Below, one piece after another: positions 13,201 to 23,999 of a DNA stretch of 64,000 nucleotides. The notes below the pieces were generated by a model. The model had not been told where the DNA came from, searched no databases, and was given only the letters and a program-made list of their open reading frames with translations. Each line of letters begins with the position of its first letter. The stretch's first letter is position 1. Location of the stretch: positions 1 through 64,000 of the forward strand of contig NADL03000570.1 in the NCBI GenBank assembly GCA_002205965.3, in the 5' to 3' direction. The DNA is from Kappaphycus alvarezii. Its lineage: Eukaryota > Rhodophyta > Florideophyceae > Gigartinales > Solieriaceae. The position numbers and the translations under genes are program-made.

Positions 13201-16114
13201 CAGAGAAAACGAAAAAAATAAAGTTGGCACCAAGGCCCGCTTCAAAGACGGAGGTCCGAAGCTTCTTAGGACTGGCCTCATATTACAGAAGATTTATCAA
13301 AGATTTCGCCAAGACTGCAGCACCGTTACATGCCGGCACTACAAAGAACGGAAACGTTTACTGGAACAAGGAAATGGAAACTGCATTTAAGGAGCTTAAA
13401 GATAAGCTATGTGTCCCCCCAGTTCTCATGTATCCATATCTCAAGAGACCATTTGTTGTGGAGACAGATGCATCAGAACGGTCTTTGGGTGCCGTTTTGT
13501 CCCAAAAAGATGAAAACGGAAGACTACACCCTGTTCAATCCGCAAGCCGAACTCTGAATGATGCGGAAAAGAGATACTCAGTCCGCGAGAAAGAAGCGCT
13601 AGCTGTCGTCTCCGCGCTGAAAAAGTTTCGAGTATACCTTTTATCACTCGAGAAATTTGTCTTGATAACTGATCACCAGGCACTTAAAACAGCATTCCAA
13701 AAGAAGGATGTACATCACCGCTTGGCCCGATGGCTAGACATTTTCGCAGAATATCGGTTTGAAATTTTGTATAGACCCGGACGCAATAATCAGCCTGCCG
13801 ATTACCTATCCCACTTGAGGGATCCACTGAGTCCAAATGGAAAAGCTTCCAAGGACATCGTCGGAGTTGCCGAGGTGCAAGTGCCGAACGAAGAAGAGTA
13901 CGAAGCTAATATTCACGGGCTAATTAAATTTCTTGATTGAATAGAAATGAGAAAGGTATATCTGGAACACAGAAGTTGGGTACGCAGGAACCAAAAGTTT
14001 TTTACACTGTGGAATGACTTCCGACACACAAAAACTGAGCCTCGACTGGTGGCCCCTATGAAAGAAAGAATGAAGATCTTGAGGTCTTTTCACGATGAGT
14101 TAGGGCATTGGGATCTCGAAGCGACCAAAAAATTCATTACGGAGAGATTGTGGTGGCCCAGTATCCATAAGGACGTCTATAATTTCGGTAAAAGCTGCGA
14201 CAACTGTCAAAAATTCACTCCAATTCAGAAGAGGCCAATGCTGAAGTGGTCCTGAGATTCATCGAAATAGAAATAATTGAACCGTTTGGTCTTCCAAAAA
14301 AGATCATCTCGGATAACGCCCTTTGTTTTACTGCAACTTCACTGCTTCGTTTCTTGGAAAAGAGAGGTATTCAGCTGAAGACAGTTCTCGCATACGCTCC
14401 TATGTCAAACGGGAAAGCGGAGAGGATGGTTGGAACCATCAAACGAGAAATATCGAAAACTATGTCGGAGAATGAAATCCAGTGGGATGATGCCTTACCA
14501 AAAGTATTATAGGGCTATCGTAGAAGACGAGGAAGAAGTGGACTGTCACCGTTCGAGCTAATGTACGGAAGGGCTCCTAGAATGTTACAGAGAGACATGG
14601 AAACAAATATTGCCGATGAAGAGAGTAGAGAAGTCTAACTACTGGCCACCGAAGGCTGGAGATCACACCGCGCGCTAACACAGACAAGAAATAAGGATGC
14701 AGAGCCTGCAGTCAGAACCTTTTCAGTTCGCTCTAAAATACTTGTAGTACATGGAAAAGCAATGCAGCAGGCTGTGAAGTGGCCGGCCTTTCAAACAAAG
14801 TACTCGAACCCTTGCATCGTCACGGAGGAAAGACACCCACATTGTAAGCTCTGTTCAAGCTCAGGGAAGAGATCAAGGAGGGCCATCCATGCACGTCGTC
14901 TGGTCCCTTACCAACAGAGGCCAGAAGAATTCCTTCTCACACAGAACTATGCGCAACCACGGGGCATACTTATCTTTAACTATAGAATGATTCCTATGGG
15001 AGGAAAAAGGGCCTAGGAATGGATCATCTCGATTACGCGTGACTACTGCGAACTCCACGTAATCATCCATTTCTACATTAATATATGTTTATGTTTTCGT
15101 ACGATGAACGGACCATTGCTACCTCAAGAAGATTTTCGATTATTAATCAGAGTTCTATTCTCATTCCAAAACAAAAGGTTCACGGAAGCAAGTCCAGAGT
15201 TTGTGGAAGTAAAATATCATTGCTCTATAGGGAGGTATGAAATGTTAGCTATCGGAGACTTGTCGCAAACGTATCTGAATATTGTCCGTCCGATTTACGT
15301 ATTTCTCAAGAACAACCAAGATGTGCGACTGAGAGGTTGCGCCTTACCCCCTGATATGTAATATCGACTGGTACCATATCCCTTATGGGAACCTTATGTT
15401 TCCCACAAATTGGGAACATTGAGGGTGGGAAAGATCCTCAAATTGGGAACGTTAGAGGCGGCGAGGATCCTCCTGAAGCAGTGATGATGACCAGAGGAGG
15501 AGCTTCAGGAGACAACAACCCGCCCAGAAGAGGTTCTAGTCGTCCCCCAAGAGGACCTCGTGCAGGTCCCAGTACGTCAGGAACTGGTCGGGGCCATTCA
15601 TCTAGACAGCTCAGCACAACTTCGTCTCTAGCCCTCCTTTACATCCATGCACAGCATAAAGTTGGTAGAAGAAGATTATCTTTTTGGTTGCGCAATATCT
15701 CTGAGGGCGTGAACGATGTGCAGGTCATTTCTTATTTCATAATAAGCATCTGTTTATGTTTTCGGGCGCTACATGCACCGGACTTATCTTACGAAGATTC
15801 ATTCTTGATGATGCGTGTCTTCTTTTCTTATCGTCATCCATTCCTCCGGCATCTTCCAGAAGAGTTTGCGTATCATATATATATTTTTCACTCTTGGAAG
15901 AATCGGAAGAGTCACGGAAGAAAAATGCATTCAACCCCACCTCAATGTTACCAAACCAATATATGAGGATATGCTACAAAGTGAGGTACCATTAATGCAA
16001 ACTTACTTTTTGGAGCATCATATTGGTAATCAGTTGCATCCGTACCCGTTTGAAAGAGCTTACATTTTATAATTGAGACAGCAAACACTAACAGAAACAG
16101 AAGAAGAACAATGA
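10276..16114 (+). pseudogene. Gypsy gag-pol region, copy 2 (fossil, heavily broken)
   Basis: Recognisable in order: Gag (MDHNAARISFTG), two zinc knuckles near 11030-11140, protease region near 11700, RT with YIDDVVIFSETLDQH near 13020, RNase H near 13450-13700, integrase zinc site near 14090-14220 and catalytic core remnants, then both C-terminal extension domains (15104-15361 and 15720-16070). A long T-rich tract ending in CAG sits just before the Gag ATG. The frame is interrupted more than ten times; nothing here is likely to be expressed as a full protein. Confidence 0.88.
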
Positions 16115-16319
16115 GGACGACCCGTGACAATCGCCTTGAGCGGGAGGGCATGATGTGCGCAAATTCGCACACGAAAAGACTCCAGAAGAGGACAAAAATT
16201 GTATACAGTATCGGAATTTAGAAGATATTTTTACAGTTTCTGAATTTGCAAGATATTTTTAATTTGGATGAGTGTCGCAATATCATGGGTTGATTTTTTA
16301 TTTTAAGACCCTGTGTCAT

Positions 16320-17110
16320 TAATAGGTTCCGTTGCTGTACATGTCCAAGTTCGTCTTACTTTTCGAAGACGTCGCAGTATTTAAAGTTCGAAATCGACGA
16401 CGTTGAGGCAACCCCCCGCCATTAACTGCCCCATCAGCCCACCCCTTCTTTTTGCCCTTAACATGACCAACCTCCGCCCTTCCTTCACCATCACCAAGTC
16501 ATCATGAGGCCTTCGTTAACTCAACTCTTTGGCCCTGATGGAAAATGGTCCAACTGACTACGATGATTACTGTAGAAGGTTGGACCGGGAACGCGTTCGG
16601 GAGTGGGTCCGCCGTAACTGCTTCGAGCAGGCAGAAGATGCAGAGAAGGAAAAGAAGGAAGAAGAGGAAGAAGAGAATGACTGCGTGGATCCGTGGGAGC
16701 CACTAGTGTATAATGGCGAGAGGCTCCCATGGAGAATGAAGGTGAGACTGAGAGGGTAATTGTGATCTCTGACTCTTCTGACGAAAGTGAAGAGAGGAGG
16801 ATGAGGAGGATAAGGGGGAGGGAAACATTTAAAGTGCTAGATTAGTGTGTAAGGAGCCAGAAAATATGGACCAGGTGGTACCGACTCTGGAGCCGGATGG
16901 GGGCGTCCTCAGTGATCTAGATATTTCGCAGGGGGCAGTGGAGAATTCTAGGTCGTTCGCGGATATTTGTGTGAACTACCTGGGTGGGATGTATATTTTG
17001 CGGGAACTGTTTCCCTCTGATATAGAGGAGTAATATATTAAGGAAAGAATCTAGATATTCATCCTGATAGTATCTGCTGTTATTCTTTCTCGTTCTCTCA
17101 ATTCCATTTG
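16320..17110 (+). other. Foreign 0.8-kb segment inside an LTR
   Basis: This segment has no similarity to any other LTR copy in the window. It has its own TATA-like box (AGTATTTAAAG near 16376) followed by coding-like sequence. It replaces about 180 bp of LTR rather than simply inserting, which suggests template switching during reverse transcription or a later repair event. Confidence 0.75.
16538..17033 (+). pseudogene. Acidic small ORFs with a SUMO-interaction-like motif
   Basis: The first ATG opens a 73-codon frame (MENGPTDYDDYCRRLDRERV at its start) with a helical Arg/Glu segment, a poly-Glu run and DCVDPWEP, ending at 16759. An overlapping frame continues with ERVIVISDSSDESEERR, which fits the consensus of a SUMO-interacting motif (hydrophobic VIVI followed by acidic/Ser residues). 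A third piece, with ATG at 16866 and a stop at 17033, encodes MDQVVPTLEPDGG through LRELFPSDIEE. Composition is protein-like throughout, so this looks like one acidic protein broken by frame changes, or exons of a spliced gene. No family was recognised. It sits inside an LTR and may have been captured by the retroelement. Confidence 0.4.
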
Positions 17111-17565
17111 GTGCATTTTATGGTTCTTGATATGTTTCTGTGAGACTTTAGGGGTAGCCAAAAGTCTTTTCAAGCTAAGTAAACTTCTTCCTCATGGAGA
17201 GGTCAAGCAAGTTGGCAGATAACTTCAAGTAAAGCTCCGAGTAGTAGGAAGTTGAGAGTCAACTTCAGACCCAAGAAACATTTTTCCTAAGCTGGTCCTA
17301 GAGCATCAGTGGTAGACCCTGCCCCTTCCATACTTTCTGGTAGACCTTTCAATTCTCTTCCATATACACTCCTTTTTTTTCGTTAAACTATACCACGGTA
17401 GCACTTTTGTTGCTTGCAATAGCTCCTTCTTGGGGTAGTTGGTTCTGAGTGTCTCTTCTCCCAACGAGTAACCCCTATCACACATCTTCCATACATTAAA
17501 TTATCAAAAAAATTCTCACTTTTTGTGCACTTTTGCACTCGACAAAATGAATTTGCATTTTTAAA

Positions 17566-17599
17566 TATCTTCCAAGAGTAAAACACCAAAAAGTTTCCA
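17566..17599 (-). repeat. 34-bp dispersed motif, site 1
   Basis: On the minus strand it contains GTGTTTTACTCTTGGAAGA and matches site 2 (22943-22976) at 33 of 34 positions. The sequence beyond it is unrelated to the other sites. Confidence 0.75.
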
Positions 17600-18049
17600 C
17601 TTTTACTTCGTAGATTAATGTTGTCAAGTCACTCTACGTGACTGACGTGGATTCATTCATTGACCGTTCTTTTGGCTGGACTCCAGATTTTTCAATCTAG
17701 AACCCCCTATATTGCAACAGAGGTGTCTCTGGGTTAGATTAAACGTGATGAAGATTGCAAATTGTACTCAGCAAGTAACGAAGCGACAGAGAAAAAACCA
17801 GAACAAATGGGGAAAAGTAAGACAAATAAGGGTCTTCGTCTACAGAATAGCTTATCGATTTAAATCTTAAGAAGAATATAGCTCGAAGAACAACGCACCG
17901 CGCTTCTCAATAGATAAATCTTTGGTAATGTCTACATATGTAATAAATAATCCAGTAACTCGGGTGAGTTGCTTTTAAAATGCAACATGGGTCGACAAAC
18001 GGCACTGGAAAGCAGAAAGTTTCAATGTGGACAATTTTTTAATGTTTGA

Positions 18050-18840
18050 CTAGAACTCGAATATCCAAGATTAAAACTTCGGTACTGCAACACCTCCCCT
18101 TCAATAACAATCCGTTGCATATTCATATCGAATCTCGTCGGTCGGAGCGTAAAAAACCAGCGTCCGTAGCAGGAGATGCTCTCTATTTTTCTGTTAAAAC
18201 ACGAACAGATAAATCTTATGCGGTAGGCAGCGTCGCACTTTTTTGTGAGGAACCAAGAGATAAGCATTGAGTAACAGCAAAAATAGTGTTAAAATATCTC
18301 CAATGGACAAAAGGTTTCTTTCTTGTTTTGGAGGGTAATGATGGGTTAGACTTCTCCGCATACAGCGACTCAGACTGGGCTGAAGATGTGTCAGATCTTA
18401 AATTGGACGAGTAGTCTCGTATTTCAAATAGCTGTAAGTGGAGAGAGTTTGCTCTCGCGAAAGCAAACGGTTGTAGCAGCTTCTTCATGTGCGGCAGAAT
18501 ACACCCTTTTAGCTGCAGCAAGCGAGGAGGCGGTATGGCCGAGACGTGTCGTTCGCGACATCCTTGAACCCTGGATATCGCTGGGAATGAAAGCACTCAT
18601 ATTACATCATGCAACCAGGAAATGGAGCTCGTTCGAAACGAAAGCACCAATGGCTAATGCAAGCACATCGACATTGCGTACAATTTCGGTAGATATGCAG
18701 TTGTATGTAAAGAAGTAGACTTGGTATACGCGCAAAAGACCCGAAATATTGCTGACATATTAAGGAAACCATTATGAAAAATTCATATGAAAATTTCATT
18801 AGAATGATAGCAATGGATAGCAAGGGGGAGCATAAGTTGA
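18050..18840 (+). pseudogene. Ty1/Copia pol C-terminal remnant (fossil)
   Basis: Copia RT/RNase H signatures on the plus strand: a segment around YFSVKTRTDKSYAVGSVALF, then YSDSDWAEDVSD and SRKQTVVAASSCAAEYTLLA. These match the conserved end of Copia RNase H (SDSDWAGD; KQ-VVALSS-EAEY). It differs from the Copia element at 23392-28958, so it is a second lineage. No LTRs were identified, and a purine-rich CAAGGGGGAGC tract near 18820 may be the old polypurine tract. It is truncated and has several breaks. Confidence 0.75.
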
Positions 18841-21741
18841 CGTGAAACATTTTTATCGAAGTGGAGATCTGAGAAAGGGATAGAGTGTATGCGATCCCAT
18901 CGTTTCAAGTCGCCAGAGTTGTACGCGTACACGTGTATCTTGACAATGCCTCGGGGTGTTCTACTTTTGCATGTACAACTACTACACGTGTAAATAGGGT
19001 GAAATCGTAGGTTGTCTGTGACGAAAGCGCATCTGCAGGCATCTGAAAATCACGGTGCATTTTGAAATTTTCAAACCACTTTGTATCCGGCCTTATGATT
19101 GGCTGCTACCGAGGCCTCCATTCCACTCATATCTTTCAAAGAGCCGATATTTTAACTGTACAACTTGGATTATTCTGGCGCTTGGCATGTTACGGATGGT
19201 TGATGGTTTTTGTCCATTCTGGGCACAAAAAAATACTGTACCCAAAGGGTTATCTGTATACAAGTAAACAGCCATGTATATTTTTATACTACAGTCGCCT
19301 GTACTGGCTGCATGCAACTTACTCTGTACTGGCTTGTACAGCCTGCATTCATAATCACTCCTGCACATGTATGCAGCCATAGCATATTGATTCAGCCACG
19401 TTGTGTTTACAATATTGTACCTATGGTACTAAGACTTAATTCACGTTGAACGGCAAACATGACATCTACATACCGTTACGTGAGGCAAGTTCGCCGAAAA
19501 TGTTTTCTAGTCTATTCTTATAATATTTTAAATTCTCGCCTTCTTTGTTTTGCTATATACTGAGAGATTACAGTTTCGTTAGCGAGGCACTTAAGGCAAA
19601 ATTGAAGGGTTGGTTGTTTTAGTATACGTTTACGTAACTAAAAATGCATGACTAGCCTGCACATAATGGTACTTATGTTTTGAATATCGATAACTATGAA
19701 TTTTCCGCGCATGTGAATCAGTTATTCTAGGGTATTTCGTCTTGAGAAGGCTATAGATTCGGCGAAGAGAGTACCGCAAACGGGAATTTTGCTACTTTCA
19801 ATCTGCTTTCGCAAAGCCGAGGTGAGTTCCAGCAAGCAGCATATATAAGTGTTGTAGTATTTCATCGAAGTACTGTAGAGCAGAGGTACGGACTTGCCAT
19901 TGATTTCAACACCAACCACACCGTTACCTATCCTATTTCCTTCGCACTCCCGTACGTTTTTCTCCGTTATCTTCACACCCTATTTCTTGTCTCCTTCCAT
20001 TTGCATCGTCCTTATCTCAATTCATTATATTTGGTGTAGCTGATAATCTAAGACTTCTACAAGGGACAACATCAATCTGACAGATGTGAACTTGACTACG
20101 AGAGCATACATTTCTGAGAAGTCAATACCCTCAATTTGAAGAAACCCTCTGACAACTACACGAGCCTTTTATCTCATGGTCGATTCACCCGATTGCGTCG
20201 CCTCATACTTCTACAAATAAAACCATTTTCGTGAGATTACGTTGCAGTTTGCTGATCTATGCACTAACTCTCACGTTTGTTGCTCCATCATGTTGAAGAT
20301 ATGGACTGAGGGAGGAAGAGTATGAAAATCAGAAGAATAAAGGTCAAGGCGGCTGGTTATGGAAGGCGAGATCGTGCCAAGGTTTACTTGGATAAGCTAT
20401 GAGTCGACTAATATATACTGCTTGGGTGGAAGACTCTCATTCACACGACCGGTGTCCAAATCCGCTCCCCAACTATATTTTCGTCAATTACCTAACTTAC
20501 CCTACCCTTCATGCAATGTAAACGAAGATTTCTGTTGCGCCTAAAGCATTTCGCTCAGGTTCCTCACACACAACATCAAACAATTCGTTCAAGTTTCCAC
20601 CTACGCAAAGTTGCGGACACGTGCAGTAGTCCTTGAACGATGACCTGTGCCTTACGTACAAAAAAGGAAAAACAATAATCCAACAATTTGAACAGGTGTG
20701 AGGCACAGTTGTTATTGATGACAAAATTGTTACCCTCCGAAACAGTGCAATACCATTTGACCAGTGATCTTTAGGTTACGTACACGAACATAGCAACTGT
20801 AATGTAGCCCACGTACGATGTGCAGTAACTAACTGTACTGCAACCTACTCATGTATAATTACAAAATGTAATACAGTACACGTACAACAAGTATTGAGAT
20901 ACTGTACTGTAGCCTATTGTACTATGGCCTCCATGTGGACTGTATTTCATCAAAGATTCTGGTTTTCAATTGAATTGATTGGTTGGTTTAGTTGAAAAGG
21001 CTGAAGTTTTTTGTGTTGATCTTCTGCCTCTCAATTGGCGAGTTCCAGTTTTGGAGACTACGTTAAATACCCATTCTAAAGTCCGAAAACCTTAGTCCAT
21101 CAATACATTGAGTCGTATCATGACCTTTCGGGAGCAATAGTTGCGACTCAGGAGTCAGTAGCAGGAGTTTAATTGGGCCCAGCGACAATATTATAGACTC
21201 AAAGTTGACTCTTCTAGTGTAGGTGTTCCAGTTTAGAAGTCAAATCCATTAGATATAAGCCTTGGTACACATGCTGTGCAAAAAGTGTGGACTCTTTCGA
21301 ATCAGGGGTTCTGGCTGAGGAGCTGGCCCGATATTGGAAGCAGTACCAGTTAAAGATACTGTATACCCAGTGCATCATAAAAATCTGCGTGATAAAATAT
21401 CGGAACTGAATTTGGGAGGCGAAGTAACCACGAATTGAAAGCCATCTCTTTGAGGGAGGAGGACCAAATATTCAAACATAAAATAGAAAATGAAGTTGTA
21501 CAGTGAATTTGTATTCATAAAGGAAAAAGATATTTAGGATTTGTTTTGGAAAGAAAAAGGTAGGACGATTGATCAAGGACGGATTTCAAGATGCAAAGAG
21601 GAGCTTTTTCGTTCCGACAACTTGACAGTAGTATTGAAGCCACACCGAGAATTCTCGAGGGTCAATGCTTGTCTGTATTCCGGGGCATGGGATACAATAC
21701 ACCCATTCCTTAGCTTCCGGGAGGGCCATAGACGCGCAAAA
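18841..21741. other. 2.9-kb spacer with no gene seen
   Basis: AT-rich and without a convincing coding frame on either strand. It is locally rich in TACTGTA/TACAGTA words (for example 20820-20930). No tRNA, rRNA or LTR signature was found. Confidence 0.55.
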
Positions 21742-22837
21742 TTACTGCCTCCTCGACTTCCCAAGAGGAATTCGTTCTTGCAATAGTTCATGGATTGCGT
21801 CCGTCAGCGTCTTTTGCAATGGTGTGTTTCGCGAGCAAATTACACTGAACTGGATAATCCTAGACGGCAGGCAAGAGGTTGACCACCTCCGATGGGCCTC
21901 TGCAGCTGCTTGGTATGTTCCCAGCTCCTGAATAGGAGTTGGGAGCAAGGTTTTGCAAAGCTTGCTAGATGATAAGCTATAAGCCAAGAAAGCCGCAGCC
22001 GCGATGTCCTTCGCGAAGGTGAGTCCGATCCCAAGAGATGTTTTTTTCTTGTCCCTGGGTGTGACTGGCAGCTGAAGTTCTCGGAATACTTCCGAATTCA
22101 GTACTGCTCCTGCCATTTTTTGAACACCGTCCTCCATCATAATGTTGAACTCTTCTGCTCCTTCTCTGGTGCAAGACGGGGGCACTACATGCAACAAATA
22201 GCCTACTTTTCAAACGCCAAAACAGTTACGCAGTAGCTAGAATGCCACTTGCCTATTCTTAAGGTCAGCAATGGTCTCGAGGAATGGTCTGAGAGATGAG
22301 ACATGGTTCGTAAAGGACCATGTGGTGTATTCCTTAGTACCGACGGGGGCGTTCAGGACGAAAGTACCCTCGCTGTGCTCTTGCTCAATCTCGTCTGGGT
22401 AGAGACTCTGTACTGGCCCTGGAGGGGCTGTAGGCCACCAGACTGTCCACTTCGGCAGCGACAAGTGCAGTCCTCGGCTTTCAGCATCCACGGAGCGAAG
22501 CACTTCGATGGTTTTAACGAGATGGTCGTGGAGTTCGATAATGTACCCGTCATCGTGGTACCACAGTTGAAGTAACAACTTTGCCAAATCTTTGTTCTTC
22601 CCTTCCTCTGAACTGAAGAGTTCTTGTATTTTGAGGATAATAGGGTGCAGCACCAGGTCGAAGAGGAGGCTTCCAGGGTTGTATCCCTGTGGGGTCCCGC
22701 AGGCGCTTCTCAATTTGTGACTACCTGTCCACAGGGATACGGGCCCGTTTGCATAGCAATATGAGACCCAAGGCTGTAACTCTGGGAATAGCTGTCTCAC
22801 TGCGGTCAGAAAAGCGGATATGGTGCGCATGTTAAAA

Positions 22838-22976
22838 CTGAAAGTAGCATTTTAGGGAGCGTAGTTCCTTCCCCATTACGGTGTCGGTATACCCTTTCTG
22901 AGTCGATTGTGGTTTTCTGGAAAACCATGGGATAGATCGGATATATCTTCCAAGAGTAAAACACCCAAAAGTTTCC
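22838..22976 (-). mobile_element. 139-bp short interspersed insertion
   Basis: This segment interrupts the LINE RT between KNAFN and MRTISAFL. It is bounded by near-identical 10-mers, CATGTTAAAA (22828-22837) and CATATTAAAA (22977-22986), matching at nine of ten positions, which is a target-site duplication. Removing one repeat plus the insert restores the family reading KNAFNMRTIS. Its minus-strand 5' end is the 34-bp motif also found at three other sites. No poly(A), terminal inverted repeats or tRNA-like A/B boxes are obvious, so the class is unknown. Confidence 0.75.
22943..22976 (-). repeat. 34-bp dispersed motif, site 2
   Basis: The motif ends exactly at the border of the 139-bp insertion, showing that it is the terminus of a mobile sequence. 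Confidence 0.78.
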
Positions 22977-23391
22977 CATATTAAAAGCGTTCTTGAGATC
23001 GACAGCCAATAACCCATATGCTGGGTCACTGCTGTACTCCTGAACGACTCGTCGGATTACGTGCGCTACTGTGTCGTTACCCGACTTTTTGGCGATAGCC
23101 ACTTGGAGAGGTTGGAGATAGTCTGCCACCTTCTCTACACTCGCTTCATTAAGCAACTACCGACCAACCTGCGCAACGTCTCCCCAACGGCGATTGGCCT
23201 AAGCGATATGTCCTTTCCTTCTTCGCCAACGGGTTTAGTGGAGCACCAGCGATCCAAGGAGCGAGAATGGCTGGTGCTTTTCCAGTTGCTAAAACATTTT
23301 CAAGTCTCGTAAGAGCTGCCACAAAGCCTGAATTCCACGATGAGGATGGACATCTTAGCAATTCTACCAGGTGGCAAGGCTTTAGACTTGA

Positions 23392-23947
23392 TGTGAAAAT
23401 TGACCAAATATTTTAATCTCTATCCCGGTGTCCTACAGTGATGCTGAATTGTGGAACAATATTTTTTATGGAGGCCCACAATTTATATTTATTGTGAATC
23501 ATCAAGGAATAATTTCATCTATTTTACACTGGCGCTATTTTATGCTGAATTCAGTGTGAAATAATTTTTATGTCCTATAGTTATGTTTTTATATTATACA
23601 GGCTATAAATATTCCATTCATGCTACCAACAAATTATTATCTGGATGATTGCTTACCTGGAAAGTACTGCAATAATTATTGCTGAGCCTGAATTATGTCT
23701 ACCAAAATTAATGAACGGCTCACCTGATTGTTGTAGCAGGTTCACCCTGGTGTAGAGTATAAGTAGTCTAGGTTGTTAGAAATATTTTTACATCCTTGGG
23801 CTATCGAAACATTCCCCTCGATCACCTATCATTAAATTTGGTTTTCTATTCATTATTCATTCTAAGTCCAATTGTGGCATTTATTTTTTTATTCAAGTTG
23901 GAACTTTTTATTATTATTTGAATCTACTTATCCCAATTATTTTGCAG
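23392..23947 (+). repeat. 5' LTR of the Copia element
   Basis: 556-bp AT-rich LTR, TG...CA. A reverse-oriented relative forms the solo LTR at 36997-37870. Confidence 0.93.
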
Positions 23948-23999
23948 GTTATGGGCCCACATTGCCCCGAAATTTCTTCAAGGCCTTAATGTTCATGGG

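Larger units (their letters stand above)
9456..17480 (+). mobile_element. Ty3/Gypsy LTR retrotransposon, copy 2 (old fossil)
   Basis: Same family as copy 1 but on the plus strand and much more diverged. 5' LTR 9456-10174, internal region 10175-16149, 3' LTR 16150-17480 enlarged by foreign sequence. The primer-site candidate TGGTACTCTTGTGCAGGG follows the 5' LTR; a GAGCGGGAGGGCA tract precedes the 3' LTR. Flanking 5-mers (CATAC and CACAT) agree at three of five positions, a possibly decayed target-site duplication. The internal region has many breaks (more than ten) and a deletion in the integrase part, so this is the oldest Gypsy copy here. Confidence 0.9.
16150..17480 (+). repeat. 3' LTR of Gypsy copy 2 with its centre replaced
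   Basis: Homology to the 5' LTR covers 16150-16319 and 17111-17480. The middle of the LTR (equivalent to about 9624-9802, including the upstream TATA box) is missing and a 791-bp unrelated segment lies in its place. The terminal CTATCA at 17480 confirms the LTR end. Confidence 0.85.
21742..23391 (-). pseudogene. LINE-like reverse transcriptase gene, central/3' part
   Basis: Minus-strand RT of the RPIAVGE type. In order: APAILAPWIAGAPLNPLAKK, LRPIAVGETLRRLVG, LQPLQVAIAKKSGNDTVAHV, LLAVDLKNAFN (catalytic Asp of motif A), FPELQPWVSYCYANG, CGTPQGYNPGSLLFDLVLHP (motif B), LWYHDDGYII (YHDD in place of Y-x-DD, motif C), and a downstream helical region ending near 21742. The C-terminal endonuclease half is not seen here. 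The frame is shifted near 23170-23220, cut by a 139-bp insertion inside the KNAFN motif, and stopped again near 22210. The 5' half lies at 28959-29757 beyond a Copia insertion. Confidence 0.85.

Noticed and set aside
22838-22976. An introner-type (intron-gain) element in the LINE
   Set aside because: GT and AG occur near the ends, but excision at them leaves extra bases and does not restore the frame, and the inserted length plus duplication is not a multiple of three.
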